A stretch of 64,000 nucleotides of DNA from Bursaphelenchus xylophilus (lineage: Eukaryota; Nematoda; Chromadorea; Rhabditida; Aphelenchoididae). Below, in pieces: positions 10,121-20,787 of the stretch. Under the pieces are notes generated by a model that saw only the letters and a program-made list of their open reading frames with translations, did not search any database and was not told the DNA's origin. The translations under genes and the position numbers were made by a program. Location of the stretch: NCBI GenBank assembly GCA_904066235.2, contig CAJFCV020000005.1, forward strand, positions 3,901,501 to 3,965,500. The letters run 5' to 3'. Within the stretch, counting starts at the first letter, position 1. The number at the start of each line of letters is the position of its first letter.

Positions 10121-12612
10121 TTAGAGGGACCATGTGGGTTGTTGGACGAAACCCTGCAACGCCTGAGGCTGTGGAATCTGCGGGATGACGGGCTGTTGTG
10201 GGAGTTGTTGCTGGAGTTGTGGAGGGGGGAATTGTTGTTGGAATTGGGGAGGAGAGGGCTGTTGGACGAGATGTTGGGTGGTGGAGATCTGCTGAGGACC
10301 GGGCACCTGCAATAATCAGTTTTATGGGGGATGCGATCGGTTTTTAGATGAATTAATAAGATGGAATTTGATGTTGTGTCCCGAAACAGGAGCTACGATT
10401 ACTGTATTGGCATTCCGTTTCATTCGAAGCTTCTCGAAGCTTGGAAGAGAAACAGAATCTCAGTTGTTATTTTCATTCAGTGAATGTTTGGTGTTATGCT
10501 ACGTATTGTTGCTTTTATCTGATAATAAATTTATACTTATTATCCTTCTACATCTGGCTGACTCCGTACCTTCACCACCACCAGTCGACATACAACAACT
10601 GGCGCGTGAAAGATACAACATTTGATCTTGATTGATACTTACCTGTTGCCCTTGTCCCGGCAATTGCCCTTGTTGAACTTGTTGCGCATTCGCCAATGCG
10701 TTCTGTTGCGCTTGTATTTGTTGCTGCAGCACTGACTGTTGCCCCAAGCCATTGTAAGGGGTGGTTGTTGGTGGCTGGGTGAATAATGCATTGGCTGTTC
10801 GGCCGAGCTCAGTTGGCGCTGCGCACTTGCAATCATGGAGGAATACGTTGCCCAGATCTGTGCATTGAGCGCACCATCCCAGCCCGAAAACGTCTTTACA
10901 GGACTGGCTGAGCAGGTCAAATCCACATCCAAGTTGTTCCAAGTCGGGTCTGGAGGAAGTTGAAGATTGTGCTGGAGGTGGTGGATTCGGTCTTCCAGCG
11001 CCTTGAACTTGAGGCTGTTGAATTGTTTGCCCTTGATTCTGTGGGATCTGCTGAGGATTAGGTTGCTGAGAATTTCCCGTAATTTGCCTTGGCGAGAGAT
11101 TGGAAGGAGTGTCAAATTGAGGGGTCAGATGTTGAACTGGCGCTGAAATTAACAATAATTATCACTAAGATACGGTTTTACCTCCACCATTCCCATTATT
11201 ACCACCAGTTGGCAGCTGAACCAGGGGTTGTCGAGTTTGAGCTGGCGGATCTGTTAAAGCCAAGTTTGGAGCAGCAAACAAAGGCGGCAATGTGAAAACT
11301 GGTGCCTTTGTTGATGATACTGGAGAGTTTGTGGCGGCAGGAAGAGTGTGAAGTCCAGTTGAGGGTGGAGTTGTCACTTTGTAGTCAGTCATCGCGAGAG
11401 TTGTTCGTCGGAAAGTTTTCTGGAGCATCTCATCGGACTTGACGTCTAGTTCTGTCATCGCGGTCATAGATTGGTTGCCTTTGATGGGTTCTTGGATAAT
11501 TTCTGGAAGGCTCTCGGGATTCTCAACTGGGAGGGCTGAAATCATAGTCATTTTAGAGATATTCTGCTTGGTACCCTTGAAAAAGCTCTTGTAAAACATG
11601 GTAGCTTGTTTTAATAAAACCGCGGAATCGAACTTGGGAGTTAAAAACCCCTTTTGGTCTTGATTTGACGACCAGTCGATAATATGTTATATTTCACATC
11701 CAAAAAAGGAAAAAAAGTTTCTGCAGGAAGTGGGATTCGAACCCACGCATCGATAACGATACTAGAACGCTCTGAACCGCCGTTTCCGACGAAGCTTTTC
11801 GCTTGAGTCTAGCGCCTTAGACCACTCGGCCATCCCTGCACAGCCCTTTCTCCCGTTGGTTCTGTTTTCTTTTTTCGCTTTGGAGAGAAGTTGAGTGGGA
11901 GGAAGACTTTTTCGTAAACAGCCGTGTAAATCGAACGTTTTTGGGAAGAAATACCTATCAAGGATGGAAAAAATGGTTGACAAAAAAAGAAAAAATGATA
12001 AAAATTTTATCCTTACAATCTCTGCTAAACTGCGTCCTCGTTTTGGCAACGGGACTTGGATTTGTTGATGTGTTTTCGACAATAAATCCCTTTTCAGGCG
12101 CTCTTCCAGTATTTCCGGTGTTGTTTTTGGGCTGTTGGGGTGTGGTGGAGTTGTTAAACAGTTTCCTGACTGCTTGTTCTGCAGTATTTGAGACGTTTTC
12201 ATTAGATCCATCAACTTCCCGCATTCCCTCCAATGGTTCGGAGGATGACAAATGAGTCAGAGCTGTCGAAACGGTATGAAGTTTGGCTGAAAATGAAGCG
12301 CTGTAGATGTCAAATCAGACTATGGCTCTTATATTTTTCCCACTTACTTCCCCGAATCCTCTTCCTGATACTGTGAAGATACGATTGGCTCGATACCACC
12401 GTATTCGGAGCGTCTTCACTTAATTCAATGGAGGGACCATTAGAATTGGTGGTCCCAGAAAGTTCGGGAGGAGTGGGAGCATGCCTTACTTGATATCTTT
12501 TCTCATAATTTACCAATCGAATCCTCAGCGGGCGAGCTGCGAATGGAGAGTCTGATGGGTCGGAGCATATACAAAAAGGGAGGAAGGATAGGAAAAGAAA
12601 TAATGAGATCAT
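10121..12612 (-). CDS. Secreted Gln/Pro-rich protein with a small Cys-rich module
   Basis: Minus-strand exons 12612-12348, 12286-12017, 11535-11182, 11142-10643 and 10306-10121 (stop TAA) join in phase and give 524 residues. The start ATG is one base downstream of a TTTCCAG acceptor, which fits trans-splicing. An N-terminal signal peptide (MISLFLFLSFLPFCICS) indicates secretion. The middle is Pro/Ser/Thr-rich. Near residue 350 a compact module with six cysteines (GCGFDLL, CKDVFGLGWCAQC, HDCKCAA) is the only part likely to fold. The rest is Gln/Pro repeats, ending with runs such as PPQLQQQLPQQP. I do not recognise the family. A cuticle, pharyngeal or secreted-matrix role is a guess from composition only. 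Intron 2 contains a tRNA-Leu on the same strand, and intron 4 a solo LTR on the opposite strand. Confidence 0.7.
10372..10567 (+). mobile_element. Solo LTR related to the gypsy-type LTR at 37478-37643
   Basis: It begins TGTTGTGTCCCG and ends GGCTGACTCC. It shares with 37478-37643 the order of a TGTT-GTCCCG start, a TTGGCATTNCGTTT block, an ATTCAGNGAATGT block, a GTTATGCTACGTATTG-like block, an AATAAAT poly(A)-type signal and a C-rich GGCTGACT end. It lies in an intron of the secreted Gln-rich gene, antisense to it. No internal retrotransposon sequence remains, so it is a solo LTR, older than or from a different subfamily to the copy at 37.5 kb. Confidence 0.7.
11722..11839 (-). tRNA. tRNA-Leu(CAA), intron-containing, copy 2
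   Basis: This is identical, as read, to the copies at 7179-7296 and 14693-14810, including the intron. It lies in intron 2 of the secreted Gln-rich gene, in the same orientation as the host. Its downstream flank shares the ACCAGTCGAT and TCCAAAAAAGG landmarks with copy 1, while its upstream flank differs. That places one duplication breakpoint at the tRNA 5' end. Confidence 0.93.
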
Positions 12613-14692
12613 CCTGGAAATGGAAGGTAATTTCGGAATAGAAATTTTATTATTAGCATTGGCGTAAATCGCGAATTACGAAGGTAAATAATCAAGAATC
12701 GATGAGTACAAAAGTCATATCAAAAAATCAGGCCATTTGGCAGCCATATCGAAAAGATATGGCTGAAAAACTCTGGCCTTTCTCCGCAGTTACTCGTTTG
12801 CAGAGATCGTTGAATATCTCGGCTGCCTTTACAAAGCGATGACTAAAATTTTCAAACATTCATTTACAGCCTTGTTAGAGTGCCTATGTAAAATTTTAAA
12901 AAGTGGACACATTGCATTCCGACTACAGAACATCTTTATTATAATGCGTTATCATCAAAAGTCCTTACAAACAAATTCAAAAATCTACAAAAACAACGAA
13001 GCTAACAGAAATCCGGGTTAAATACTAATCGCTGCGTCGTTAATTACACCTCAAAACACAACCATATCCGATTGCGCAACCGATTGATCAGCGAACACAC
13101 TCACAGACAAAATAAATCCCCCAAATCGCGCGACTTTTGATAAGATTGGAGGAATCGTCCCTTCTCACTGACAGACCTTCTGTTTTTTCGCTTTTTCTTT
13201 TTGAGCCAAACTTGTTTCGTCGTTTCAAAAAATTGTTTGAATAACTGTGGGAAGTACGGGGGGAAGCCGTGGAGTTACATAATGGTACATCTGCCGGAAA
13301 ATCCGTTATGATGTTTGAAAGACAGGTGCGATTTTAAGGGAATGGGAAGAAAGTCTGGATTTAAAACGGAGAGTTCCTTGATTTTAATAATAGAATTTGG
13401 CGAAACTTGAAAGAAATTGAGATTAAAATCTTCGAATGGGTATATGTAAAATTTTTAGCTTGCGGTTTGCAGAAATCATCATTTAAAGAAAAGACGATGG
13501 AGGCGTTTTTTAGAATTTCGAGGTGTGAAAGGAATTTTGTTTTGCCTCCCGATAATGCCATAGCTGTAATAATCGAAAGCTCTTCGCTCCAAATACAAAA
13601 AGAAGAATCGAAAAACGCATGTTCTCTGTCCGTTTCTCTTCATTTCCTATAGTCGCTACCTTGCAAAAGTCGACGAAAATCTCGGCTTGCAAATCTTCAA
13701 GTGAAAAACATTTTTTCTCCAAAGCGACCGCAAAAAAAAGTTATCGTTAACGAAACTACCGTATCCCCGGTTCAAATATTAGTCCCATTGTAAAGACAAC
13801 CTGTTCGGAGCTCCAAATTATTCCCCCAACCACACTTATCACCCCCTACACAGCGGAAATGGCTGAACTGAGAATAGCCAGTGGCGATCCCCTTAGGGGG
13901 CGCAAGAAGAAAAACACCGACATGGCTAAACAAAAAAAAGTTTGAATCTTTTTTTTCGAGCGAGCCGCTCAAGAAGGAAGCGTGAGTGAGGAGGGGGATG
14001 CGCCGAACACGTCTGATTCTTCTACAGAAACCAGGATGAAGCCCCTCGAGGCAAGGGGGGAAATCAAGAGGAGCGGGGCGCAAATTCCAAGCCACAAAAA
14101 GAAGGGGGAAAACCGATTGCAACACGTTCGCTTTATACTTCCAATCTGATTGAGGAGCGATGCGCTAATGAGTTTAGTATGTCAAGACTAAATGCGATCA
14201 CAGATCGTGCTAATTAGTCGATGAAAGTTGAGTTGGAGTGTTAGTCGGGGGATTAGAGAGTAATCAATGAACGAATGAACTTTGGAATGAAATTGTGGGA
14301 GAAATTTTGGCAAAATGATATTGGATAATTTACACGGTTTGTTCTATAAAATAATAACGATAAAGGAGGGACAAAATATAAATCCGAATTTAATACCAAA
14401 AAGTGTCATAAATGGACGAAAAATGGTCGGAAATCTGTCTTTTCTCGATGATTTTTTGTCTCTTTTTCTATGATACTTTTTTATGCCAAATAAAGGTCTC
14501 CAGTTTGGATTCGTTTATCCACTAGACTATTTTCGATGATAAAGTTGAAGTAATGCAACAAATAAGTAATGCAAGAAAACTCCTTTTTAATCTCGACATC
14601 ATTGAATTTCAAATCAAAAATCAAAACGTTACACACTCCATTATTCTGTGTGTAAAAGAACCCAAAGGCGATATGAAAACTAAACAAAGCGT
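12613..14692. other. Gene-free stretch with a degraded MITE fragment near 12700-12870
   Basis: No credible coding exon was found on either strand. The 12720-12870 segment resembles the inner part of the CAGGGGAAGTAC MITE family. It shares the order of an ATATGGC/AAAA block, a CTCGTTTGCAGAGATCGTTGAATATCTCG-type block and GCAAAGCG-ACTAAAA, which are also seen near 21900 and 30240. The segment 13750-14110 is more GC-rich and free of repeats, but I cannot assign it a function. Confidence 0.45.
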
Positions 14693-15000
14693 GCAGGGAT
14701 GGCCGAGTGGTCTAAGGCGCTAGACTCAAGCGAAAAGCTTCGTCGGAAACGGCGGTTCAGAGCGTTCTAGTATCGTTATCGATGCGTGGGTTCGAATCCC
14801 ACTTCCTGCAGAAACATTTTGCCTTTTTTGAATTTGAAATATGATATCGTCTGGCCGTAAAATATAGTACTTTTTTCCTGTGGTTCAATTCCCCCTAGAA
14901 ACTAAGAATATTTGCCATAGTAAACACAATCGATAAAAACATTAAAGATAAGTTTTTTGAGCAAGAAAAATTGAATTCCCCGTTAAATCAAGTCCCTCGG
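14510..15000 (+). repeat. Segmental repeat around tRNA-Leu, copy 2 (partner at 6850-7440)
   Basis: This is the inverted partner of 6850-7440: both flanks of the tRNA-Leu are shared, but diverged. The downstream spacer ends with a GTTAAATCAAGT landmark. In the partner copy that landmark is followed at once by a second, truncated tRNA-Leu; here it is followed by unrelated sequence. This suggests the ancestral unit was a tandem array of tRNA plus a spacer of about 190 bp. Confidence 0.65.
14693..14810 (+). tRNA. tRNA-Leu(CAA), intron-containing, copy 3
   Basis: Same 118-bp gene as copies 1 and 2: acceptor GCAGGGA, CAA anticodon with an intron of about 34 nt, long variable arm, intact T arm (GTTCGAATC) and discriminator A. 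It stands alone in intergenic DNA. Confidence 0.93.
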
Positions 15001-16205
15001 AACAATCTACTTTACCAAAAAATCATAAATCTCCTAAGAAAACACTACAATTACCATGACTTCTGACCTTCAGAGAGCAAAAACTGACTAGGAGAACCGC
15101 TCTGAAGCAAATCCCCCTTCGATTGGACGCCCCCATCCATTAAATTAGGTAAACTTTGGGGATTTCACTTTTCTAGCCGCAAATTACCTGCGAATGAATG
15201 AAAGGGAGAGGAAAGATGAGTTATTGGCTACTTAAGAAGATAAAAAGTAGTCGACAATTTGTACAGAAACCGGAACTCAGCGAGTTTTGAGGGGGAGGAA
15301 TTGAACTTGTAATCGTATTCCGACATTAATTGTTGGGAAAGGGGTAAACAAAAACAATTAATTTATCGAATTGTAGGGCCAAAAATAATTGTAAATACCT
15401 CGAAATTTTACACTCTACAAAAGATCAAAATTTTTTAAAACTTCGGCCGTAAGACCTCCGGTTCTTGCAAAATAAACGCTAAAGATTTCGAGGACGTCTG
15501 ACAACAGTATAAACATAAATTCTGCCCATTTTTATTATTAGTTGTTTACCAGATTACAACAAAATCTAGTACAAGACAATGACAACCACACCCCCAAATT
15601 ACTGAAAAAATAAAAACAAATTTAAAATTTTATCCAGTAATTACCCTATAGTTTTCTGAGCACTCATAATCTCAGTAATGTAGTGACCGCTGAACGGTTT
15701 TATATCCGAAAACGAAAACAAAATCGAGCGGAAGTCGGGTTATGAAACAAAAATTACTTTCGGGTTTCACTTTCAAGCATCCGGGGTTATTATGTGGGCG
15801 CTGAGGAGGAGGGGAAGCCGATTTATAACCGAGTGACCACTAACTGTAACCTCAAAATGACCGATGAGTCGGTGGGAGCGGGGCTAAACCCGATTGGGAA
15901 ATGCAATTTTGATGGTCAAAAGATCTGCAAAAATGACTGATTTATAAGGGGAAGGTGAGAAATGAGTAATGTCAAGGGAATTTTTTAGGAAAATTCAGCA
16001 TGGTTGGGAAGGAAAAATTGGAGGAAAAAAGTAAACGAATTTGTAAAATACGTCCTTCTTTTTTTCCACTGCATATAGGTTTTATGAAAAAAGTTTTCTT
16101 TTAACCTTTTTGATGGAAAATAAAATTTTCAGTAAAAAAATCGCATTTTACCTAGGATCCACAGTACTTATTTTTTGGTCATGCCCAAGATCGCCAAAAA
16201 AGGAT
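14811..16205. other. Intergenic, no gene seen
   Basis: Apart from the repeat flank up to about 15000, I find no coding frame, tRNA or obvious repeat. Short GC-rich pieces around 15780-15900 stand out from the AT-rich background and could be conserved regulatory DNA, but nothing in the sequence itself proves it. Confidence 0.4.
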
Positions 16206-16278
16206 TGATCCTGATGGGACTCGAACCCACAATCTTCGGTTTAGGAGACCGACGCCTTATCCATTGGGCCACAGGACC
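16206..16278 (-). tRNA. tRNA-Arg(CCU), copy 1
   Basis: A 73-nt cloverleaf with acceptor GGTCCTG/CAGGATC (one G-U), anticodon stem TCGGT/ACCGA enclosing CT-CCT-AA, T arm TGTGGGTTCGAGTCCCA and discriminator A. There is no intron. Related copies lie at 16962-17034 (-) and 19959-20031 (+). Confidence 0.95.
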
Positions 16279-16961
16279 GCGCAGCCACTTGCACTTTTAG
16301 CGCCCCTTTTGTTCTTTTGTGCCAAAAGTGCAACAAATTTATTTATCATAACTTTTTTTTGTAAAAGAAGAAAAACGTATAGAAAATAGGGTAAAATACG
16401 AATCATCTTCTCGAAACCGGCTCGCAAAATTGAGCTGAAGGATGGAAAAAAGGGGATTTAAACGCCTATCAAGTAACAATTCAACCAAAAAAGAGCCGCT
16501 TCTGGAAAACAGCAGGTTCTTTTTCTGTCGAATAACGAGAATGACCTATTTTTGAGAATGAAGCTGCAGAAGGCAATGACTTTATGACGATTTAGTCGCT
16601 ATGACAAAAACATTTTGGGCAGAAATTATTCGAAAATCAAGATTTTCATGAAATTTACAAAAAAAATGTGGATTCTAATAGCTTTTGTATAGGTAATAAA
16701 GAGAGGAACTTACCAAAAAACACGGCTTGATGACTTATTTTTTATTACGAATCGCAACACAGTCATTTCCCCTTCGGCTATCGGTTCTCATTCAAAATCA
16801 TCAAAGCGTTACGCAAAAAACGCAAAAAATATGACGGATTTTTACGTTTTCCCACCTCAAAACAACATTATTTTCAAAGAACAGCCTACAAAAAGTATCA
16901 CAAAAGCATTTTTTATTTATTGATGCAAAACTTTCATTTTTAAAATTGCAAAAAAAGGAAT

Positions 16962-17034
16962 TGATCCTGATGGGACTCGAACCCACAATCTTCGGTTTAG
17001 GAGACCGACGCCTTATCCATTAGGCCACAGGACC
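16962..17034 (-). tRNA. tRNA-Arg(CCU), copy 2
   Basis: Identical to copy 1 apart from one base in the D loop (TTAGGCC instead of TTGGGCC as read on the plus strand). All stems pair. It is in the same orientation as copy 1, about 750 bp away. The flanks are not obviously duplicated beyond a few AT-rich bases. Confidence 0.95.
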
Positions 17035-17562
17035 GCGCACGAAAACCGGCGAGAGAGAGGGTGAAGTGCGTCGCATGAAGGTCATTTCGAAAGACCCCGG
17101 GGTGCGTTCATTTTTGGCTCTTCCGGGCCCGGCTTCCACTCGTTTTTTCTCGGATTTTTTGTGAGAAATAAAGCTGATAAGAAACTAAAGCATTGAATAA
17201 AAAAGTTTTAACTTGCATTTATAAGCCTTGAATGGCCGAAGATTTTTGAAAAAGGAAATTGAAAGCGTTCATAAGCCAAGAAATCATCAATTTTTGCCTT
17301 TTTTATTGGCCAAAGAAATCAAAGACAAAGAAAAATGCTGACCAAAATCTTCGATTTTTAGCTATTCGGACATTAGCTTTTATTGACCATTCTTTTCTCT
17401 CCATTTTTTTATTTCGAAGTCTTGATTTTTTGTAAAAATTCCAAGCAAAGCAAAGAAAATTTTAAAATTTTGTTTCGAAATGTCATTTCGAGTTTCATCC
17501 CCAACTTTTTACAACCACTTTCACATGCCACATACCTGCTTTCGAATTCGTTTCTGTTGTGA

Positions 17563-17634
17563 TCCCATGTGGTCTAGTGGTTAGGATTCGTGGCTTTCAC
17601 CCACGCGGCCCGGGTTCGATTCCCGGCATGGGAA
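17563..17634 (+). tRNA. tRNA-Glu(UUC), copy 1
   Basis: A 72-nt cloverleaf with acceptor TCCCATG/CATGGGA, D arm GGTCTAGTGGTTAGG, anticodon loop CTTTCAC (anticodon TTC) and T arm CCGGGTTCGATTCCCGG. An identical gene lies at 31710-31781 inside an intron. Confidence 0.95.
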
Positions 17635-19786
17635 GAAAATATTTTTGTTTTTCAAAGTTTTAGTTTACAAAGTTTAGTTTCTTCGCCATCATATTTTCCA
17701 AAGTTTTAAATCATCATTAGTGCCTTTATCATACAGCCTAAATGGCTAGTAATCCTCTCGATTTCCATTGCTTTAGAGATCTTTATCTTAAGGTTAAGGT
17801 TACTGTATCAGAAAACTACGTATTTTGATTCAAAACGGGGAATTTCAGTGACGTTTCTTAGCATCAACACAAAGGATAAATACTTGAGACTTCATAAAAC
17901 ATATCACATATTCGTATTTTACATCATTTCTGTACACTTTTCTTGAAGTTAATTCTATCCATCACTGCTTTTTCAATTTGGTAAAAATGATTTTTTGAAA
18001 CAAAACCCTTGTTTCAACAAGTTTGCTCAATAAAGATCAAAGATATTTGCAAAGTAAAGATTAAGGAGCGATCGTAAAAACATGCCCAAGTTTTACACTC
18101 TGTTTAACGATTGTTCTGACGGTAATCAAGGTCGAGTTCTGTGACTCAATGAAGCTGTCTGCTGCTCTGTTTCGTCATAAATGTTTTCACCTTACCGTAG
18201 ACCCTGTTTCCTCACCTTTGCTTGTTGTCCACAAAGAAATTCCAGCGCAATTTCCACTCTTATTCCCTGTGTAAACCGGCAGTGACATCCCAGATAGGTG
18301 CAGATAAAATTTACTCTCCGATTCCCAACATACGAGTGCATTTTCAAGTTTTTTTCTCAGGGTATCCTCTTCAAGAATCGACGCAAGTTTTGCGGAAATT
18401 CACGCAAATTTCGAATATTTAGGGAGGAGGAAGCGAAACGACGAAATCATTCGTTTGACGGCTCATTAGAATGGGGAGGGCGGGATGGTCAATGGGGCTG
18501 TTGACTTTGGTATTTGGGTTATTGGAACAGGCTGGTAGTTCGGCAAGGTGATGGGGAGGGGAATTGTAAGCGGTTTGAAGTTATGGCAAGAGGAGATTTT
18601 CTGTTATTTTTTCGTTCGTGATCTGATGAAAATATCGAGCTGTAATAGCAGAAGATTACGAAATTATATAAGTTTTTACACCTGTCCGTTCTCATATTTT
18701 ACTCTTCATGCAAAGTTTGTCATGAATATGTTATTTCGTATGGGGTTTTACCTACACGGATTGGCCCCAGCTTTTCTTGGCCGATATTCAGCAAAGACTT
18801 GACGATGTCAGTCGGCCTTATCATGCTGCCTTTTACACATCAAAACGATTGTTTTCCGTATACAGTAATTCGAAACCTCTGTTCCGCAGAGCTTTGGAAT
18901 CACTTGGCGGAAGCTGTGAAGGCAACGTTTTTTCCCTCATTCAAAAACAGCAAAGTCGGCTAAATTTTTGCTAATATTCGGCAAGCTCACATTGTGAGGC
19001 ATCGTTGTCCTTTGACTGAAAGAATCTGGAGGCCGGGCGATTAAACGTTTCCGTGAGAAAACCGGCTCGGGGACCAAACCGGGCCCAGTAACTAATGTTT
19101 AGTCAAATGAATGCCATTAAGGAAAGCTAGGCAGACGCCGGAAAAATGTAGGATTCAAAAAAATTCCGCGAAAGTGCGGAATCTCCCGAGTACATCGCTG
19201 AACCTAATAAAAGGGATCAAAAATCTTGGTTGTATCTTTGCAAAGCGATCTATTAATGTTAAATTTTATTTATGATTAATTCAATGTAGTCCAATTTCGA
19301 ATACCACAACCAAAGTGCTATGATTTTGTGAGTAAGCTCAAAACTTCAACGAGATCATTTTCCACTCCCCTGTTATCCATTGTGCTGCACGTATTCAGAG
19401 TCCAGATTGCTTCCTCCAAAAAGCCTCCGCCACTTGTTTCGAGACGCGGTAGCCGATATCGCTTTCAGCCAGGAATTTCGAAAAAACGTCGCGCGATCCC
19501 TTATCGCAGCCGAATGTCATCCCGGATCCCCCTTTATTTTCTCTTTCCATTAATCAGCCGAGCGTCGAGACGAACCGAGTATGATTCCACCCGGCGAAAG
19601 GCGCTTCTCCGGAGGCAATTTTGCGGTGAAATCAGGGGGAAATTTTATGAGGTGGCTTTCGATTTCAATTTAAAAAGTTTTTTGATTTTTTGAATGAGTT
19701 GGAAATAATTATTTATGAAGTATTAATTTTTGAATTACCTAATTTGTTTGCAAATTCGCAGGAGTTATTTTTGTGGCATGCACTGT
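17635..19786. other. Intergenic, no supported gene
   Basis: Several open frames of 60-120 codons exist, but none shows splice-linked extension, a recognisable domain or a plausible start context. GC-rich patches near 17040-17140, 19020-19160 and 19440-19620 may be regulatory or ncRNA, but I cannot name them. Confidence 0.4.
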
Positions 19787-19946
19787 GCCACAGTGTTCAC
19801 TTTGCACTGTGCAATTTGTTGTTTTTCGCACCGTGCAATTGGCTTTTCTCGAGTGTCGCTCGCACCCTGATTTTTTTGCACATTGAGTGTCGCTATTTTA
19901 TGGTTGTCGCGCTTTTGGCATCAAAGGCAAAGAGGGGCGCAAAAGT
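19787..19946. repeat. Small cluster of GCAC-N-GTGC and TGTCGC words
   Basis: Within about 160 bp there are GCACTGTGC (twice), GCACCGTGC and the near-match GCCACAGTG, followed by three TGTCGC words. The same two words dominate 42.96-45.79 kb and are otherwise rare in the window. The cluster ends just upstream of tRNA-Arg copy 3. Confidence 0.7.
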
Positions 19947-19958
19947 GCAAAGTCGCGC

Positions 19959-20031
19959 GGTCTTGTGGCCCAATGGATAAGGCGTCGGTCTCCTAAACCG
20001 AAGATTGTGGGTTCGAGTCCCATCAGGATCA
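19959..20031 (+). tRNA. tRNA-Arg(CCU), copy 3
   Basis: This matches copies 1 and 2 except for one acceptor-stem change (GGTCTTG), which converts a C-G pair to a T-G wobble. Otherwise the cloverleaf is intact, with anticodon CCT and discriminator A. Confidence 0.93.
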
Positions 20032-20787
20032 AGTCGTTTTTGGCGATCATGTGTGTAATCAAAATACGTTTAATCAGATTTTTTATGTGCTTATTTATAA
20101 TTTAGAGTTTTCTTTCGACAAGAATTCAAATCCCGTTTGCATTTTTTAACAAAAATTTTAAAAATAAAAAAACTTTTTTGGGAATTTGATTGTGATATTT
20201 GATAAATACGTCATGATGACATTTTGACTTCATATGAGAAAATTATTTTGATGAACTGTACAACATTAAAAAGTCGCTTTCGCTCCGGATCCCCGTTGTT
20301 TGGGAGTCGAACCTCCCAAAACTTGTCATTCCCATCCAGAATCTCCCTTTTCTTTTTTGCGTATCTCTATCAGCAGAATTTCTTGATCCAACACCCGGTT
20401 CAATCGTGTTTTCGTTGAGGAGAAGGCGAAAAAAGGGATGATGGATTTGAAATTTTTTTTGAAAAGTAGCCATTACGTAGTAATCTTTTTTCCGATGTAA
20501 ATTCCAAAGACAATTCGAATGTTTCAAAACTTTGAAAAGAAGATTTTTTCAAATTTTTCTTTTTTGAAAGCGTCAAAATCTTTGCGCGACTGTTTTCTCA
20601 CCCGATTCTCGACGCTTAATGAAGTGGAAGCTGCTTTTATCAGAACGTTTATTCATTGTTGACGTGTTCTTTAGGCGGCTTAGAAAAGATTTTTGCTCAC
20701 AGCTTTTGTCTTATTTTGCCTAGTTAAGTAATAATTTATTAAAAAAGTATTGATACCTGCATCGTATTTTACAAATGTATAATGGTA

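Noticed and set aside
19328..19693. 121-codon open frame, Arg/Ser-rich
   Set aside because: No recognisable domain, no acceptor near the start, no linked exons. Likely chance in a GC-rich patch.
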